A DNA stretch of 25,358 nucleotides from an uncultured Collinsella sp. (GCA_902491345.1 CABUHI010000022.1:1-25358), one strand, 5' to 3'; shown: positions 7,768-16,261, counted from the stretch's first letter. The notes: generated by a model not told the origin, from the sequence alone. Made by a program: numbers and translations.

Positions 7768-10700
7768 ATGCTTGATCGCCGTTCGCTACTTATCGCCGGA
7801 ACATCCTCGCTAGCGAGCATTATGTTGCCTCGCGTGCCGGGAAGCGAAAATGCCTTCCTGCTGCCGTTCGCGCCCACCGCGGCCTATGCCGACGAAGAAG
7901 ACCCCTTCAAGGTCCTGGTGCTCTCGCGCACCATGTTTGGTGTGGTTGTGATCGACGTCGCCAACAAGAATATGCCCATCAAGGGAGCCCAGGTCACGCT
8001 CGCGTCGCGTTATGCCGCGGGCAAGCAGCTCTCCGCCACTACCGACGACGAGGGCACGGCCATCTTTGAGGTCGCGCCTCTTTCGGAAGGCTACGTGGAC
8101 GAGGCAACGCTTCTCGACGCGTACGACTTTAACGGCGGCATCTCCATTAGCATGGCGGGCTACCGTGATGTCGAGATTCCCCTTGCGCGTATCCAGGGCG
8201 GCACCGCCATAACCGCGCCCACGCGTCCGCTTTCCGACGGCGAGCCGTACTTCCGCCAGCTCACATTCGACGAATGGGACATCCAGTACGCCGACGCTAC
8301 GTTCATGACATTGCCGAAGGACGACACGGCAAACGACCAACCCAACACGCACGCCTTTACCGTGCAGGCACATCTGCCACAGGGTGGACAGGCAACGCTG
8401 CGCATCAACAAAGTGACGCCTGCCGCGGGCAGCTCACCCGAAACCGTCACGCAGATTGGCCAAGTCAAGGCCAGCGCATCGGGTGCGGATAATCTGGCAA
8501 CGTTCACGCTTGAAGACACGTTCCTCGATGCAGCTTCGGGCCTTCTGGAAGAAGGGTGCAAGCTGCGCTTTGTCCTCGACTACCAGGGCAAAGCCTACAC
8601 GCTCTCATCCCCTATGGCCGTTGTTACCGCGCCGGCGGCAAAGGCGGAATCCGGATCGACCACTATCGTCCCCACTACCATGGACCAAGAGATCACTCCG
8701 TTTGATTTCCCGGCGGCGTTTCCCGGCATCGGCGGCAATAAGTTCACCTGCTGGATGCCCTCGTTCCCCATTTTGTTCGATTTCTCGTTTGCCGGGTACG
8801 TACTGTTTGGCGGAGGATACAAACCGGTCGGCTACATGAACGATTCGGGCAATCCGGATCCGGAATACTGGAAGAAATCGCCACGCGAGTCGGGCGCCAA
8901 GCAGGCAAACCGCTACCTCGACGAAATGGAGGGGAAGTGGAATCAGTACAAGAGTATGAGTGCCGGTTCGGGAACCGATCCAAGAAACACTAAGCTCCTT
9001 CGCCACCATTGCACGCTGCTGTTCACGATGGATATCGCCACACAGCTGTACGGCTCGCTCGCCTACGATTGGGTGGGCAAAACCTGGGGCAACAACAACG
9101 ACCCCGCATACGGCAATATTAAGGCGCTCTTTCAAGTAAGAACCGACCTCAATTGGACCGAGCAGTTTACCCTAGGACCGGTGCCGTTTTTCCTAAACGT
9201 CAACCCCTGGGTGCTGGCGAAGCTGGCGCTCGCCGTGGGTGCCCACACGCACGGCAGCGGCGCGGCGTTTTTTAAAAACATTTCGCTCGACTTTTCAAAC
9301 ACCTCGGGCTCATTCACCATCCAGATCGGGCTTGCCGTCACCTTTGGCGCCGGCGTTGCAGGCGTCGCTTCGTCTGCCGTGCGCGGCGCCGCATCCCTCA
9401 CGCTGTTCATTGGGTACGAGAAGGCAGATGGGCACCAGCTTCCGCGACTGCGCGTAGGTGCAGACGTCGATGTCGATGTGATACTCCAGTTCGTAATGTT
9501 CAAGTGGACCGCCAAGGCTTGGTCGGGGTCGTGGCCCACACTCCTCGATTCGTGGAATATGTCGGTGAACAATGGCAACCAGTATGTGCTCCAGCGCTCT
9601 GAGCTCGCATTGGGTGGAGATACGCCTTACACGTTGGATGCCCGCTTCGGCACGCCCAGCAACATCGAGGCGGGCGGCGTGCCGCAATTTATCGCATCGG
9701 CCACCATCGTCACCAACGCCGAGCTGCTCGCACGCGCCGAGGTTAAGGCCGCTGTCGTAAACGCCGCGCCTGTCGCACGCGATTGGGAGCAAGCGGTCAC
9801 GCGCATTGAACTCGAGGCGGATGCAGAAAGCGACGACACGGGGCAGATCGAGCATTTCGTCCACGCACTGATAGAGAACGGCGAAAACGCCGCGTCGATG
9901 TATAAGTACACCTATATCGGGCAGGCGAAGGACGCCGCTGCGGACCCCAACGCCAATTCTGCTGGTGTATCGGAGGACGAGCGTGGCGGCATCAAGCCCT
10001 CGAGCGACAACGTGCTGTTTGCTGGCGTGCTCAGCGAAGCCCACATGAAGCTGGCGATTATCGCCGGCGTAGAATGCCTGTTCCGTATCGCCTCGGTGCG
10101 CTACGGCGACAATGGCCGCTCGCGCCTGGTGGTGCACACAAAGGCAAACGGCGCGTGGTCTGCCCCCACGCCCGTGGACTTCCCCCTTGGCTTTGGCGAG
10201 GGCGACGTGGAGCGCGACGGCATATACGATTACGACTTCGACGTGGTGGAATATACGGACGGAAGAGGAAACCAGGACGCCTACGTGCTGCTGGTCTCGG
10301 GCGAGCGCCCCGACGGCGACAACACCCTTTTCGATACGGCAAGCACAGCCGGCATACTGTCCGTTGTGCGCCTGCGCATAAGCAACGACGGAGTTCGCGT
10401 GATGTCGCACACGTCGTGGCGCAGCATCTCGCGCGGCCGCCTTCAGGAGGATGGCCACCATTGTCTGCAGTGCCCACGCATCACGGTGGGCAAGGCGCTG
10501 GTCGACGGACGTCTGTCGGGCGCTTACCTCCACCGCCGCGGGACCACCGCAGAAAAGGCGCTCGGCAGCGAGGCTGAGGTTGCGCTGGAGTGCTTTACCC
10601 TATGGTCGGACGTTTCGAGCGACAGCCTGACGTTCCGCCAAGTTCTCCGCTTTCCGCAAGCACCGTCGAGTATCGAGCTGGGTGAGCCCGAGAATATCAA

Positions 10701-12153
10701 CGGCAAAATGGTGGTGCCCGTTGCATACGAGACCGCAGACGGTTGCGGCTGCGCATCGTACGCCGTGATCGGCCAGTCCATCGCGGGCTGGGGCGTTATG
10801 TCGCCAGATGCCACAGTACCCCGTGCGGTGCCGTGGCCACAACATTCGGGCTTTTTGGCAACCGTCAACGAGCAACTGCAGCATATTATTTGGGCACGAG
10901 GCGCATCGGCATTTGCAACGCAGCCCGTGGGCGCCGCAGGCTGTGGCCCGGCATCGTTTAGCGTAAGCAACAACGGCAGGTGCGTGCTCTATGTAGAGAA
11001 CACCGATGGCAAGGTGGGACAAACCTACGACGAAGAAGGTAACCCGGTAGCAATGATGGGCAAGCACTTCCGCATCTTCGCCAGCGCCTTGGCAGGCGAT
11101 CTGTTCACGGAGCCGTTTGTGATGTGCGAGCTGGACCATCCCGTCGATCAGATAACGACATTTTTGACGTCGGGAGGCATGCTCTCCGCGCTCGCCACGC
11201 ACATTGTGAGCGCGGAGAAGAGCGAGGCAGAGTTGCACGGCATCGAAGTGCCCTTGGTGGCGTGTGCCACTCCGACGGGCGCGGTCGCTACCTCGGGCGC
11301 GGTGGTGCCCGGAGCAGCAGGCGAATCCTTCATGGTCACGGTGCGAAACGACGGCAACACCTTGCTGACCGCCGGCACGATCGATCTGTACCGAGAGGGC
11401 TCCATCCAGCCGTTCTCCAGCGCATCCATCGGATTCGGAGTGAACGCACGCATGGCTTCGATCTACGATCCAGAGCTTGCCGAGGACGCTTCGGCCAACG
11501 ACATGGCGCACGTGAAGTACGCGCTCGAGACGCTGGGCGCACGTTTTGCAACGCACCCGCTGGTAGCCGACAACGGCAACGCCGTGCTGGCACCGGGTTG
11601 CACGGCACAGTTCCGCATGAGCTTCGCCATTCCCGAGAGTTGGAGCGACGAAGTGGGCAAACGCGTAACGCTGTATGCGAAGGCGCGTAATCTGGTGGCG
11701 CTCGATCCTGTAACGCTCGAGGAAATTCGACCGGGCGCAAACTCGGCGCTGGGTGCCGTGCTGCACGAACTTCATGTGCCCGACGCAGCATGCGAGCGCT
11801 CGGAAGTTCAGGTCGGCGTATGCGGCAGCGCGGATACGATAGGACTTCACGACGCCCCGATGACAGCAGACGGCGATGGTGGCTCGAGTGGCGGCGGTAC
11901 TGACAAGGGCGGCGGCTCCGGCGGAAGCAGCTCCGGTGGCGGCAGTGGCTCTGGCAGCGGCAAGGATCACGGCAATAACAAGCGCTCCGGAAAAGCGGGC
12001 GCGCTTGCGGGCACGGGCGATGCCAACGCTCCCCTCACGGCAGCCGCTGCAGCACTCGCCGCGGCAGGCGCCGGCCTCGTCGCCTACAGTGCCCGCCGCA
12101 CGGCGCTCGAGCGTAGCGGCAGCGATGAAGCCGCGTCGGATACGCCCCACTAA
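7768..12153 (+). CDS. Giant Tat-exported surface protein with LAxTG-type wall anchor
   Basis: 1461 aa. ATG 7768 has GGGAG about 7 nt upstream; the frame is open 32 codons further upstream, but that part has no signal-peptide character. The N-terminus MLDRRSLLIAG has a twin-arginine motif, a hydrophobic stretch and an AYA cleavage site near residue 41. A carboxypeptidase-regulatory/Cna-B-like beta domain follows (~50-150: IKGAQVTLASRY, TTDDEGTAIFEV). The long middle part has no family I recognise; repeating LRI, YVLLVSG and LYVEN strands suggest beta-propeller-like or beta-sandwich folds. Near 1375-1410 is a Gly/Ser-rich spacer, then LAGTGD (~1413-1418), an Ala-rich hydrophobic helix, Arg-Arg and a 17-residue tail. 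LAxTG is the class E sortase motif in actinobacteria. Probably a wall-anchored adhesin or polymer-binding protein, likely under the upstream LuxR regulator. Confidence 0.85.
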   Translation: MLDRRSLLIAGTSSLASIMLPRVPGSENAFLLPFAPTAAYADEEDPFKVLVLSRTMFGVVVIDVANKNMPIKGAQVTLASRYAAGKQLSATTDDEGTAIFEVAPLSEGYVDEATLLDAYDFNGGISISMAGYRDVEIPLARIQGGTAITAPTRPLSDGEPYFRQLTFDEWDIQYADATFMTLPKDDTANDQPNTHAFTVQAHLPQGGQATLRINKVTPAAGSSPETVTQIGQVKASASGADNLATFTLEDTFLDAASGLLEEGCKLRFVLDYQGKAYTLSSPMAVVTAPAAKAESGSTTIVPTTMDQEITPFDFPAAFPGIGGNKFTCWMPSFPILFDFSFAGYVLFGGGYKPVGYMNDSGNPDPEYWKKSPRESGAKQANRYLDEMEGKWNQYKSMSAGSGTDPRNTKLLRHHCTLLFTMDIATQLYGSLAYDWVGKTWGNNNDPAYGNIKALFQVRTDLNWTEQFTLGPVPFFLNVNPWVLAKLALAVGAHTHGSGAAFFKNISLDFSNTSGSFTIQIGLAVTFGAGVAGVASSAVRGAASLTLFIGYEKADGHQLPRLRVGADVDVDVILQFVMFKWTAKAWSGSWPTLLDSWNMSVNNGNQYVLQRSELALGGDTPYTLDARFGTPSNIEAGGVPQFIASATIVTNAELLARAEVKAAVVNAAPVARDWEQAVTRIELEADAESDDTGQIEHFVHALIENGENAASMYKYTYIGQAKDAAADPNANSAGVSEDERGGIKPSSDNVLFAGVLSEAHMKLAIIAGVECLFRIASVRYGDNGRSRLVVHTKANGAWSAPTPVDFPLGFGEGDVERDGIYDYDFDVVEYTDGRGNQDAYVLLVSGERPDGDNTLFDTASTAGILSVVRLRISNDGVRVMSHTSWRSISRGRLQEDGHHCLQCPRITVGKALVDGRLSGAYLHRRGTTAEKALGSEAEVALECFTLWSDVSSDSLTFRQVLRFPQAPSSIELGEPENINGKMVVPVAYETADGCGCASYAVIGQSIAGWGVMSPDATVPRAVPWPQHSGFLATVNEQLQHIIWARGASAFATQPVGAAGCGPASFSVSNNGRCVLYVENTDGKVGQTYDEEGNPVAMMGKHFRIFASALAGDLFTEPFVMCELDHPVDQITTFLTSGGMLSALATHIVSAEKSEAELHGIEVPLVACATPTGAVATSGAVVPGAAGESFMVTVRNDGNTLLTAGTIDLYREGSIQPFSSASIGFGVNARMASIYDPELAEDASANDMAHVKYALETLGARFATHPLVADNGNAVLAPGCTAQFRMSFAIPESWSDEVGKRVTLYAKARNLVALDPVTLEEIRPGANSALGAVLHELHVPDAACERSEVQVGVCGSADTIGLHDAPMTADGDGGSSGGGTDKGGGSGGSSSGGGSGSGSGKDHGNNKRSGKAGALAGTGDANAPLTAAAAALAAAGAGLVAYSARRTALERSGSDEAASDTPH

Positions 12154-12359
12154 CCCCCGGATAACGCAGCCCGGCCCCATTGTCTGGACGCTATCTAGAT
12201 TGGAAAACTCGCGGCCGACACTTGGATTTCGCGATGCGCCAATACTGAAAGCAAGCATCAGCCGAGAAGTGCGCCAACTCAGAAATGTTGCGCAACAACA
12301 TTGGTTCTCCGGGCGATAAGATTGGCCCGTCAGGAAAAACCAGACGAAGGGAGAACAAG

Positions 12360-13536
12360 ATGTTCTGTCCCAACTGCGGGGTCAAAAACCCCGACGAGGC
12401 AAAGTTCTGCTTCGGTTGCGGAAAGCCGCTCCCCGCTCAGGGGGGCAACGCCAGAACCCGTAGCAGCCTCTGGCACACCGGGCTCTAAGCTCGCTGGCAA
12501 GCCCAAAAACAAGGTGCCCAAGCCAGTCGTCATCGGCGGCATCGTTGCGGCGGTCATGGTCATAGCCATCGCCGTGGTCGTTCTGTTGCCCAAGGGGCCA
12601 CAGGTCAAAAGCTGCCTCAATGACTATTCATGGGAAGAAATCGCCCAGATTTCCAAGCTTATCTCCAAGAAGGGTGACCAGAATGGCGCCATAGAGATCG
12701 CCAAGAAGTACCACCTCTGCACAGCGGATGGAAAGCTCGACGGAACCCAGACCAAGGACGTCACGCTCTCCGACGGAACACAGACCAAGGTTATGATCAT
12801 GGGGTTCAACCATGACGACAAGTCCGACGGCTCCGGCAAGGCCGGCATCACGTTCATCTTCGCCGATGACATCGCCAAGAAAAACATGTTCGAGAAGGCC
12901 GACCTCGATAACCTATTCCAGAAGATTCAGGACGACGGCTCTGCCAGCATAAGTTGGGAGAATGCCTCCTTGCGCTCTTGGCTCAGCGACTCTTTCTCGA
13001 ACGAGCTCCCTTCGGACCTGCGCGAGCAGATTGTCTCCGTGGACAAGGCTGACGCAGTGATGCCTTGGGTGTCATATACGATCGATTCCTACTACGGCGG
13101 TGGCATCGGCGCAGAGCTCAATGACGATCCCGACCTAATGACGACCACAACGACCTCAGACAAGCTGTGGGTTCCAAGCTTTGTCGAGGTCGCCCCCCTC
13201 AGCGATTACTTGATGGATGGCTGGACATACCTGTTACAAGAAGGCTCTCAATACCAGCTGTTCGACGACACCGGGGTAACAGCGGACACTCCAAATAGCA
13301 TCCTTGGAACATATGACTCGCAAGACGGGGGCGGTTGGTGGCTCCGGTCTTGGTCAACTTATGGCGATCGCTTCGGAGGAAAAGAGGCTGACGACATGCT
13401 AAATCCCTGCTTTAGGTGTACCGACTCCAATGGGGATGGTGAGGCAGCGGCCTGCGAGTCGAAGTCCCAACCCTACTCTTACAGTATCCATGACGGCGAG
13501 CCATTTGTCGGTGTTAGGCCTGCCTTCTGCATCTAG
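12360..13536 (+). CDS. Zinc-ribbon membrane protein with DUF6273-like C-terminus, apparent frameshift
   Basis: ATG 12360 has GGGAG 6-8 nt upstream and begins MFCPNCGVKNPDE, a zinc ribbon with Cys3/Cys6/Cys17/Cys20. This frame stops at 12488. The remainder (membrane helix VVIGGIVAAVMVIAIAVVVL and a large extracytoplasmic domain ending WWLRSWS...GVRPAFCI) is in the next frame, open to TAG at 13536. The switch falls at a run of six G (12440-12445). Removing one G gives a continuous 391-aa protein reading AQGATPEPVAASG across the junction. The domain order zinc ribbon-helix-DUF6273 is typical of membrane proteins in gut Firmicutes and Coriobacteriia; function is unknown. This is either a real null or phase-variable allele, or a sequencing error. 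Confidence 0.75.
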
Positions 13537-13564
13537 ACAAACTCGCATCAGAACAAAACTGCGA

Positions 13565-13595
13565 GCGCCCCTCGGCACCGATTGCCGAGGGGCGC
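13565..13595 (+). terminator. Strong Rho-independent terminator, possibly bidirectional
   Basis: Perfect 13-bp stem (13565-13577 with 13583-13595, loop CCGAT) followed on plus by TTACTTTCT, 28 nt after the zinc-ribbon gene. On minus the hairpin is followed a few bases later by GTTTTGTT, so it may also end the converging membrane-protein operon. Confidence 0.85.
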
Positions 13596-13692
13596 TTACT
13601 TTCTCGTCTATTCCAGTCCGTCGAACTCAATCGAGGACGGCCTAGGGTTGAACATCAGGTCGTCCCGCTTGGCCGCGTTGTCCCGCACATTA

Positions 13693-14277
13693 TTAGATAT
13701 CGTCAGTGGAGTCGAGTTCTGTCTCGAGCTTGGCACAGCGTCTTTTCGCCGTGAAAAACGTTGCGCACAGGGCAGCAAACGTGGCCGCGAAAATCGTCGC
13801 ACCGCAGAACACGCCCGTGGCCAGGTTCGCCAACCAAAAGACGCTTTCGAGCGGTACGATCTGCGCCTCAGCGATACAGCGCATTGCGGCAATAACAAGC
13901 GCGAACGCGGCGCCGCTAAGGCCGCTGATAAGCAGGAAATATCCAACAGGAAGATGCTCGGTTTGCCCAAAACGATTGGTATCGACATAGCCCTTCCGCG
14001 TTTGCAGTCCTGCGCAAATCAACATCACGAGAACGAGCCACAAATACATGGCTGCCTCGAACGGCGTTGCAAAGCCATGCGGCATTTCACTGGCGTCGCT
14101 GTGAACCCACGCAACCTGTCGAGCTATAATCTGGTAGAAAAAGATCATCAACATGCCAAACGAAAGCAGCACGAAACCAATCTTGTAGATCTTCGCGCTC
14201 TCAGCCTCCAGGCGCTCATCCTTTGGGCCGGCATATTCACGCCACTTTTGCACGAGTTTTAAATCTTCAAATTTCAT
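13693..14277 (-). CDS. Four-helix membrane protein paired with XRE regulator
   Basis: 194 aa. Start ATG at 14277 lies 9 nt after the stop of the XRE gene, so the two are an operon. A charged N-terminus (LVQKWREYAGPKDERLEAES) precedes four predicted membrane helices at about 28-50, 73-95, 109-135 and 145-175; the C-terminus is again charged and cytoplasmic. Two-gene units of a 70-80-aa XRE regulator and a 4-helix membrane protein (for example DUF6773-type or DUF2178-type) are common in Gram-positive bacteria. I do not recognise a closer family. The cytoplasmic DER motif near residue 20 resembles the start of those families. Function unknown; it may inactivate or sense signals for its regulator. 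Confidence 0.75.
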   Translation of the reverse strand: MKFEDLKLVQKWREYAGPKDERLEAESAKIYKIGFVLLSFGMLMIFFYQIIARQVAWVHSDASEMPHGFATPFEAAMYLWLVLVMLICAGLQTRKGYVDTNRFGQTEHLPVGYFLLISGLSGAAFALVIAAMRCIAEAQIVPLESVFWLANLATGVFCGATIFAATFAALCATFFTAKRRCAKLETELDSTDDI

Positions 14278-14286
14278 AGCGAACTC

Positions 14287-14517
14287 CTAAAGAGCGTCAG
14301 GGTCGACGTCGCTCTCGTCTTCCCAAAACAAGTCGTTCAACGTAACGCGTAGCGCTTTACAGATTGCCACGCACAAATTGAGCGTGGGGTTGTAGCCACC
14401 CGCCTCGATCAGGCCGATGGTCTGGCGCGTAACGCCCACGGCCTCGGCCAAGTCAGCTTGCGAAAGGCCAACCGCCGCGCGCGCCGCCTTCATGCGTAGG
14501 TTCTTTTTGCCCGGCAT
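14287..14517 (-). CDS. Small XRE-family transcriptional regulator (YgzD-like)
   Basis: 76 aa from ATG 14517, with AAAGGAA just upstream. An ATG at 14577 in the same frame would lie at the -10 box and upstream of the expected transcription start, so it is rejected. Nearly the whole protein is one Cro/C1 helix-turn-helix: MKAARAAVGLSQADLAEAVG, then VTRQTIGLIEAGGYNPTLNL and CKALRVTLNDLFWEDE. This is the short single-domain type with no ligand domain. Binding to the ATGTCTG repeats upstream of its own promoter is an inference from position. Confidence 0.9.
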   Translation of the reverse strand: MPGKKNLRMKAARAAVGLSQADLAEAVGVTRQTIGLIEAGGYNPTLNLCVAICKALRVTLNDLFWEDESDVDPDAL

Positions 14518-14565
14518 GGAGTTCCTTTCGTGGTAATGGACAGATATCCGTTGCAACATGGCAGA

Positions 14566-14594
14566 AATATATTGCATCTATCAGAAGATGTCAA
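14566..14594 (-). promoter_or_regulatory. Sigma-70-type promoter of the XRE/membrane-protein operon
   Basis: Minus strand: TTGACA (14594-14589), 17-bp spacer, TATATT (14571-14566). Transcription should start near 14559, about 40 nt before the XRE start codon. This is the best promoter match in the window. Confidence 0.8.
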
Positions 14595-14596
14595 CT

Positions 14597-14642
14597 ATGT
14601 CTGTCATTATAAAAACCATGTCTGTCATCGCCATGCAGACAT
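14597..14642. promoter_or_regulatory. Putative operators: ATGTCTGTCAT repeats and an inverted repeat
   Basis: ATGTCTGTCAT occurs at 14597-14607 and again at 14618-14628, exactly 21 bp (two helical turns) apart. The second copy also forms an inverted repeat, ATGTCTG (14618-14624) with CAGACAT (14636-14642). They lie directly upstream of the -35 box of the XRE operon and are the natural candidate binding sites for the XRE protein. Confidence 0.5.
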
Positions 14643-14667
14643 ACCAATTTCAATTCGCTATTCAAAC

Positions 14668-14773
14668 TTACTCGGTCAGAACCGACTCGGTTTTGTCCGA
14701 GTAAACTCGAGCATAAACTGATTCATGCGATACAATTAACTCGGACAAAACCGAGTCGGAAGGAACCGAGTAA
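14668..14773. repeat. Symmetric inverted-repeat array upstream of and into the ATPase ribosome binding site
   Basis: A 21-bp arm at 14682-14702 is perfectly inverted at 14739-14759 around a 36-nt loop. A second perfect pair, TTACTCGGT (14668-14676) and ACCGAGTAA (14765-14773), flanks it with 5-nt unpaired gaps on both sides. Each inner arm contains its own palindrome ACTCGG-N6-CCGAGT, and overlapping near-copies extend outward at a 15-bp step. The right-hand 5-nt gap (14760-14764, AAGGA) is the Shine-Dalgarno sequence of the ATPase gene, and the array ends one base before its GTG. A TACAAT hexamer sits in the loop at 14731-14736. This may be an operator array, an RNA hairpin that hides the ribosome binding site, or both. 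Confidence 0.85.
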
Positions 14774-16156
14774 GTGGAATTCATTGGCAGGGAGCGTGAA
14801 CTCACCCGTATTAAGAAAACGCTCAAAGTAACTGAGCAGCGCAATGTTCTCATTTACGGCAGGCGTCGCGTCGGAAAAAGTGAGCTCATCAAGCAGGCGC
14901 TAACCGATTTGCCGGACGTCGCAACGGTCTATTACGAGTGTCGCCAAACCTCCGAGGCAGACAACCTCGAGAGTCTGTCCGTCCTTGTTGCTGAAGCGCT
15001 GAACTTTCCTCCGCTCGCCTTCACAGGCATCCGCGAGCTCATCGAATTTCTGTTTGCCCAAGCCAAAGACAAGAACATTACCCTCGTTCTCGACGAATAC
15101 CCCTACTTGAGAGATGCGGTTAAAGGCTTGGACAGCATTCTTCAGACCTCAATCGACGCCCACAGGGAAGACTCACGTTTAAACATTGTCCTGTGCGGCT
15201 CCTACGTTGAGATTATGAAATCCCTCATCGAGCATGAAAGCCCCCTCTACGGGCGAATTGATCTCGCGCTTGAGCTTAAGCCCATGGATTACTTTGACGC
15301 TGCGAAGTTCTATCCCGCGTTCTCGCCCGAGGACAAGGTGCGGCTCTATAGCGTTTTTGGCGGCATCCCCTTTTACAATCGCCTCATCGATCAATCCCAA
15401 AGCGTACGCGACAACATCATCGAGCTCGTCACGGAACCTGGCGCCCGCTTAGAAAGCGAGGTGCCATCCTATCTCAACGCCGAGATCTCGAAGATGACCA
15501 ACGCCAACGAAGTTTTCGGGGCTCTCGCACAAGGTTACTCCCGTTGGGGGGACGTGCTGGCACAGTCGCACGTCTCGAGCGGTCCGGCCATGGCAGACGT
15601 GCTCGACAAGCTCATGTCACTCGAAATCGTCCAAAAGCGTGCACCCATCAACGACCCTACGAACAAGCGCAAGTCTGGCTACTTTGTAGTTGATCCGCTT
15701 TCGCTCTTTTACTATCGCTATGTTTTCCGCAATGCCTCAGCGCGTCAGCTGCTCGACCCGGAAGTCTTCTATGATCGTCACGTCTTCCAAGACTTCGAGG
15801 AAAACTACGTTCCTCATATGTTCGAGGAGATCTGCCGTCAATACCTCGTACGGCAGAACAGGACCGGCAAGATCGAACCGGCTTTCGACGCCATAGGCAA
15901 GTACTGGTACGACGATCCCGCAAACAAAACGAGCGGCGAATTCGACGTGGTAACGCAAGACCCCGAGGGCTACGCATTCTACGAAGCAAAGTTCCGCAAA
16001 TCCCCCATCACGCAAAAAATGGTCGACGAGGAAATCGCCCAAGTCGAGGCAACGGGGCTCAAGTGCCATCGCTATGGATTCTTCTCCCGTTCGGGCTTCG
16101 AAGCTGGCGAAAGCGATCGAACCGTCTTCATCGACCTGCCGCAGATGTTTGGATAG
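14774..16156 (+). CDS. AAA ATPase (ATPase_2 domain) with DUF234-like C-terminus
   Basis: 460 aa from GTG 14774, with AAGGA 9 nt upstream inside the inverted-repeat array. MEFIGRERELTRIKKTL starts the P-loop domain: Walker A GRRRVGKS (29-36), Walker B TLVLDEYPYL (Asp107/Glu108). A winged-helix-like region (~240-300: EVFGALAQGYSRWGDVLAQ) and then the DUF234-type end follow. Around residues 385-420 the pattern EFDVV...FYEAKF resembles a PD-(D/E)xK nuclease core (Asp, then Glu-x-Lys). Family knowledge: archaeal/bacterial COG1672-type STAND-like ATPases, biological role unclear, sporadic and often near mobile DNA. It is intact here, whereas two related loci further right are decayed. Control through the upstream repeat array, possibly by the protein itself, is inference. 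Confidence 0.88.
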   Translation: MEFIGRERELTRIKKTLKVTEQRNVLIYGRRRVGKSELIKQALTDLPDVATVYYECRQTSEADNLESLSVLVAEALNFPPLAFTGIRELIEFLFAQAKDKNITLVLDEYPYLRDAVKGLDSILQTSIDAHREDSRLNIVLCGSYVEIMKSLIEHESPLYGRIDLALELKPMDYFDAAKFYPAFSPEDKVRLYSVFGGIPFYNRLIDQSQSVRDNIIELVTEPGARLESEVPSYLNAEISKMTNANEVFGALAQGYSRWGDVLAQSHVSSGPAMADVLDKLMSLEIVQKRAPINDPTNKRKSGYFVVDPLSLFYYRYVFRNASARQLLDPEVFYDRHVFQDFEENYVPHMFEEICRQYLVRQNRTGKIEPAFDAIGKYWYDDPANKTSGEFDVVTQDPEGYAFYEAKFRKSPITQKMVDEEIAQVEATGLKCHRYGFFSRSGFEAGESDRTVFIDLPQMFG

Positions 16157-16168
16157 GACAGGACAGGT

Positions 16169-16177
16169 CCCCCCCCC
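16169..16177. repeat. Poly-C tract (9 C)
   Basis: Nine consecutive C directly after the imperfect repeat AGGACAGGACAGG and 13 bases behind the ATPase stop codon. This is the longest homopolymer seen in the window and a likely site of length variation. No gene is altered by it as it stands. Confidence 0.8.
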
Positions 16178-16201
16178 GCATTCCAAGCATTCATTATCTA
16201 A

Positions 16202-16217
16202 TCGAACGATTGTTCGA
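16202..16217. promoter_or_regulatory. LexA-type SOS box
   Basis: TCGAACGATTGTTCGA is a perfect match to the actinobacterial SOS box TCGAAC-N4-GTTCGA, and to the core CGAAC-N4-GTTCG shared with Bacillus. It lies 15 bp upstream of the -35 hexamer of the topoisomerase operon. Use as a LexA site is inferred from the match and position. Confidence 0.6.
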
Positions 16218-16232
16218 TGGATTTCGTGTTGG

Positions 16233-16261
16233 TTGGAATCGTCTGTGGGCTGGGCTATGCT
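16233..16261 (+). promoter_or_regulatory. Promoter of the type II topoisomerase operon
   Basis: TTGGAA (16233-16238), 17-bp spacer, TATGCT (16256-16261). Transcription would start near 16268, leaving a leader of about 48 nt before the ATG at 16316. Confidence 0.5.

Noticed and set aside
10600..12258. 552-aa minus-strand frame opposite the surface protein
   Set aside because: Ala/Arg/Cys/His-rich shadow; sense frame has signal, domains and anchor.
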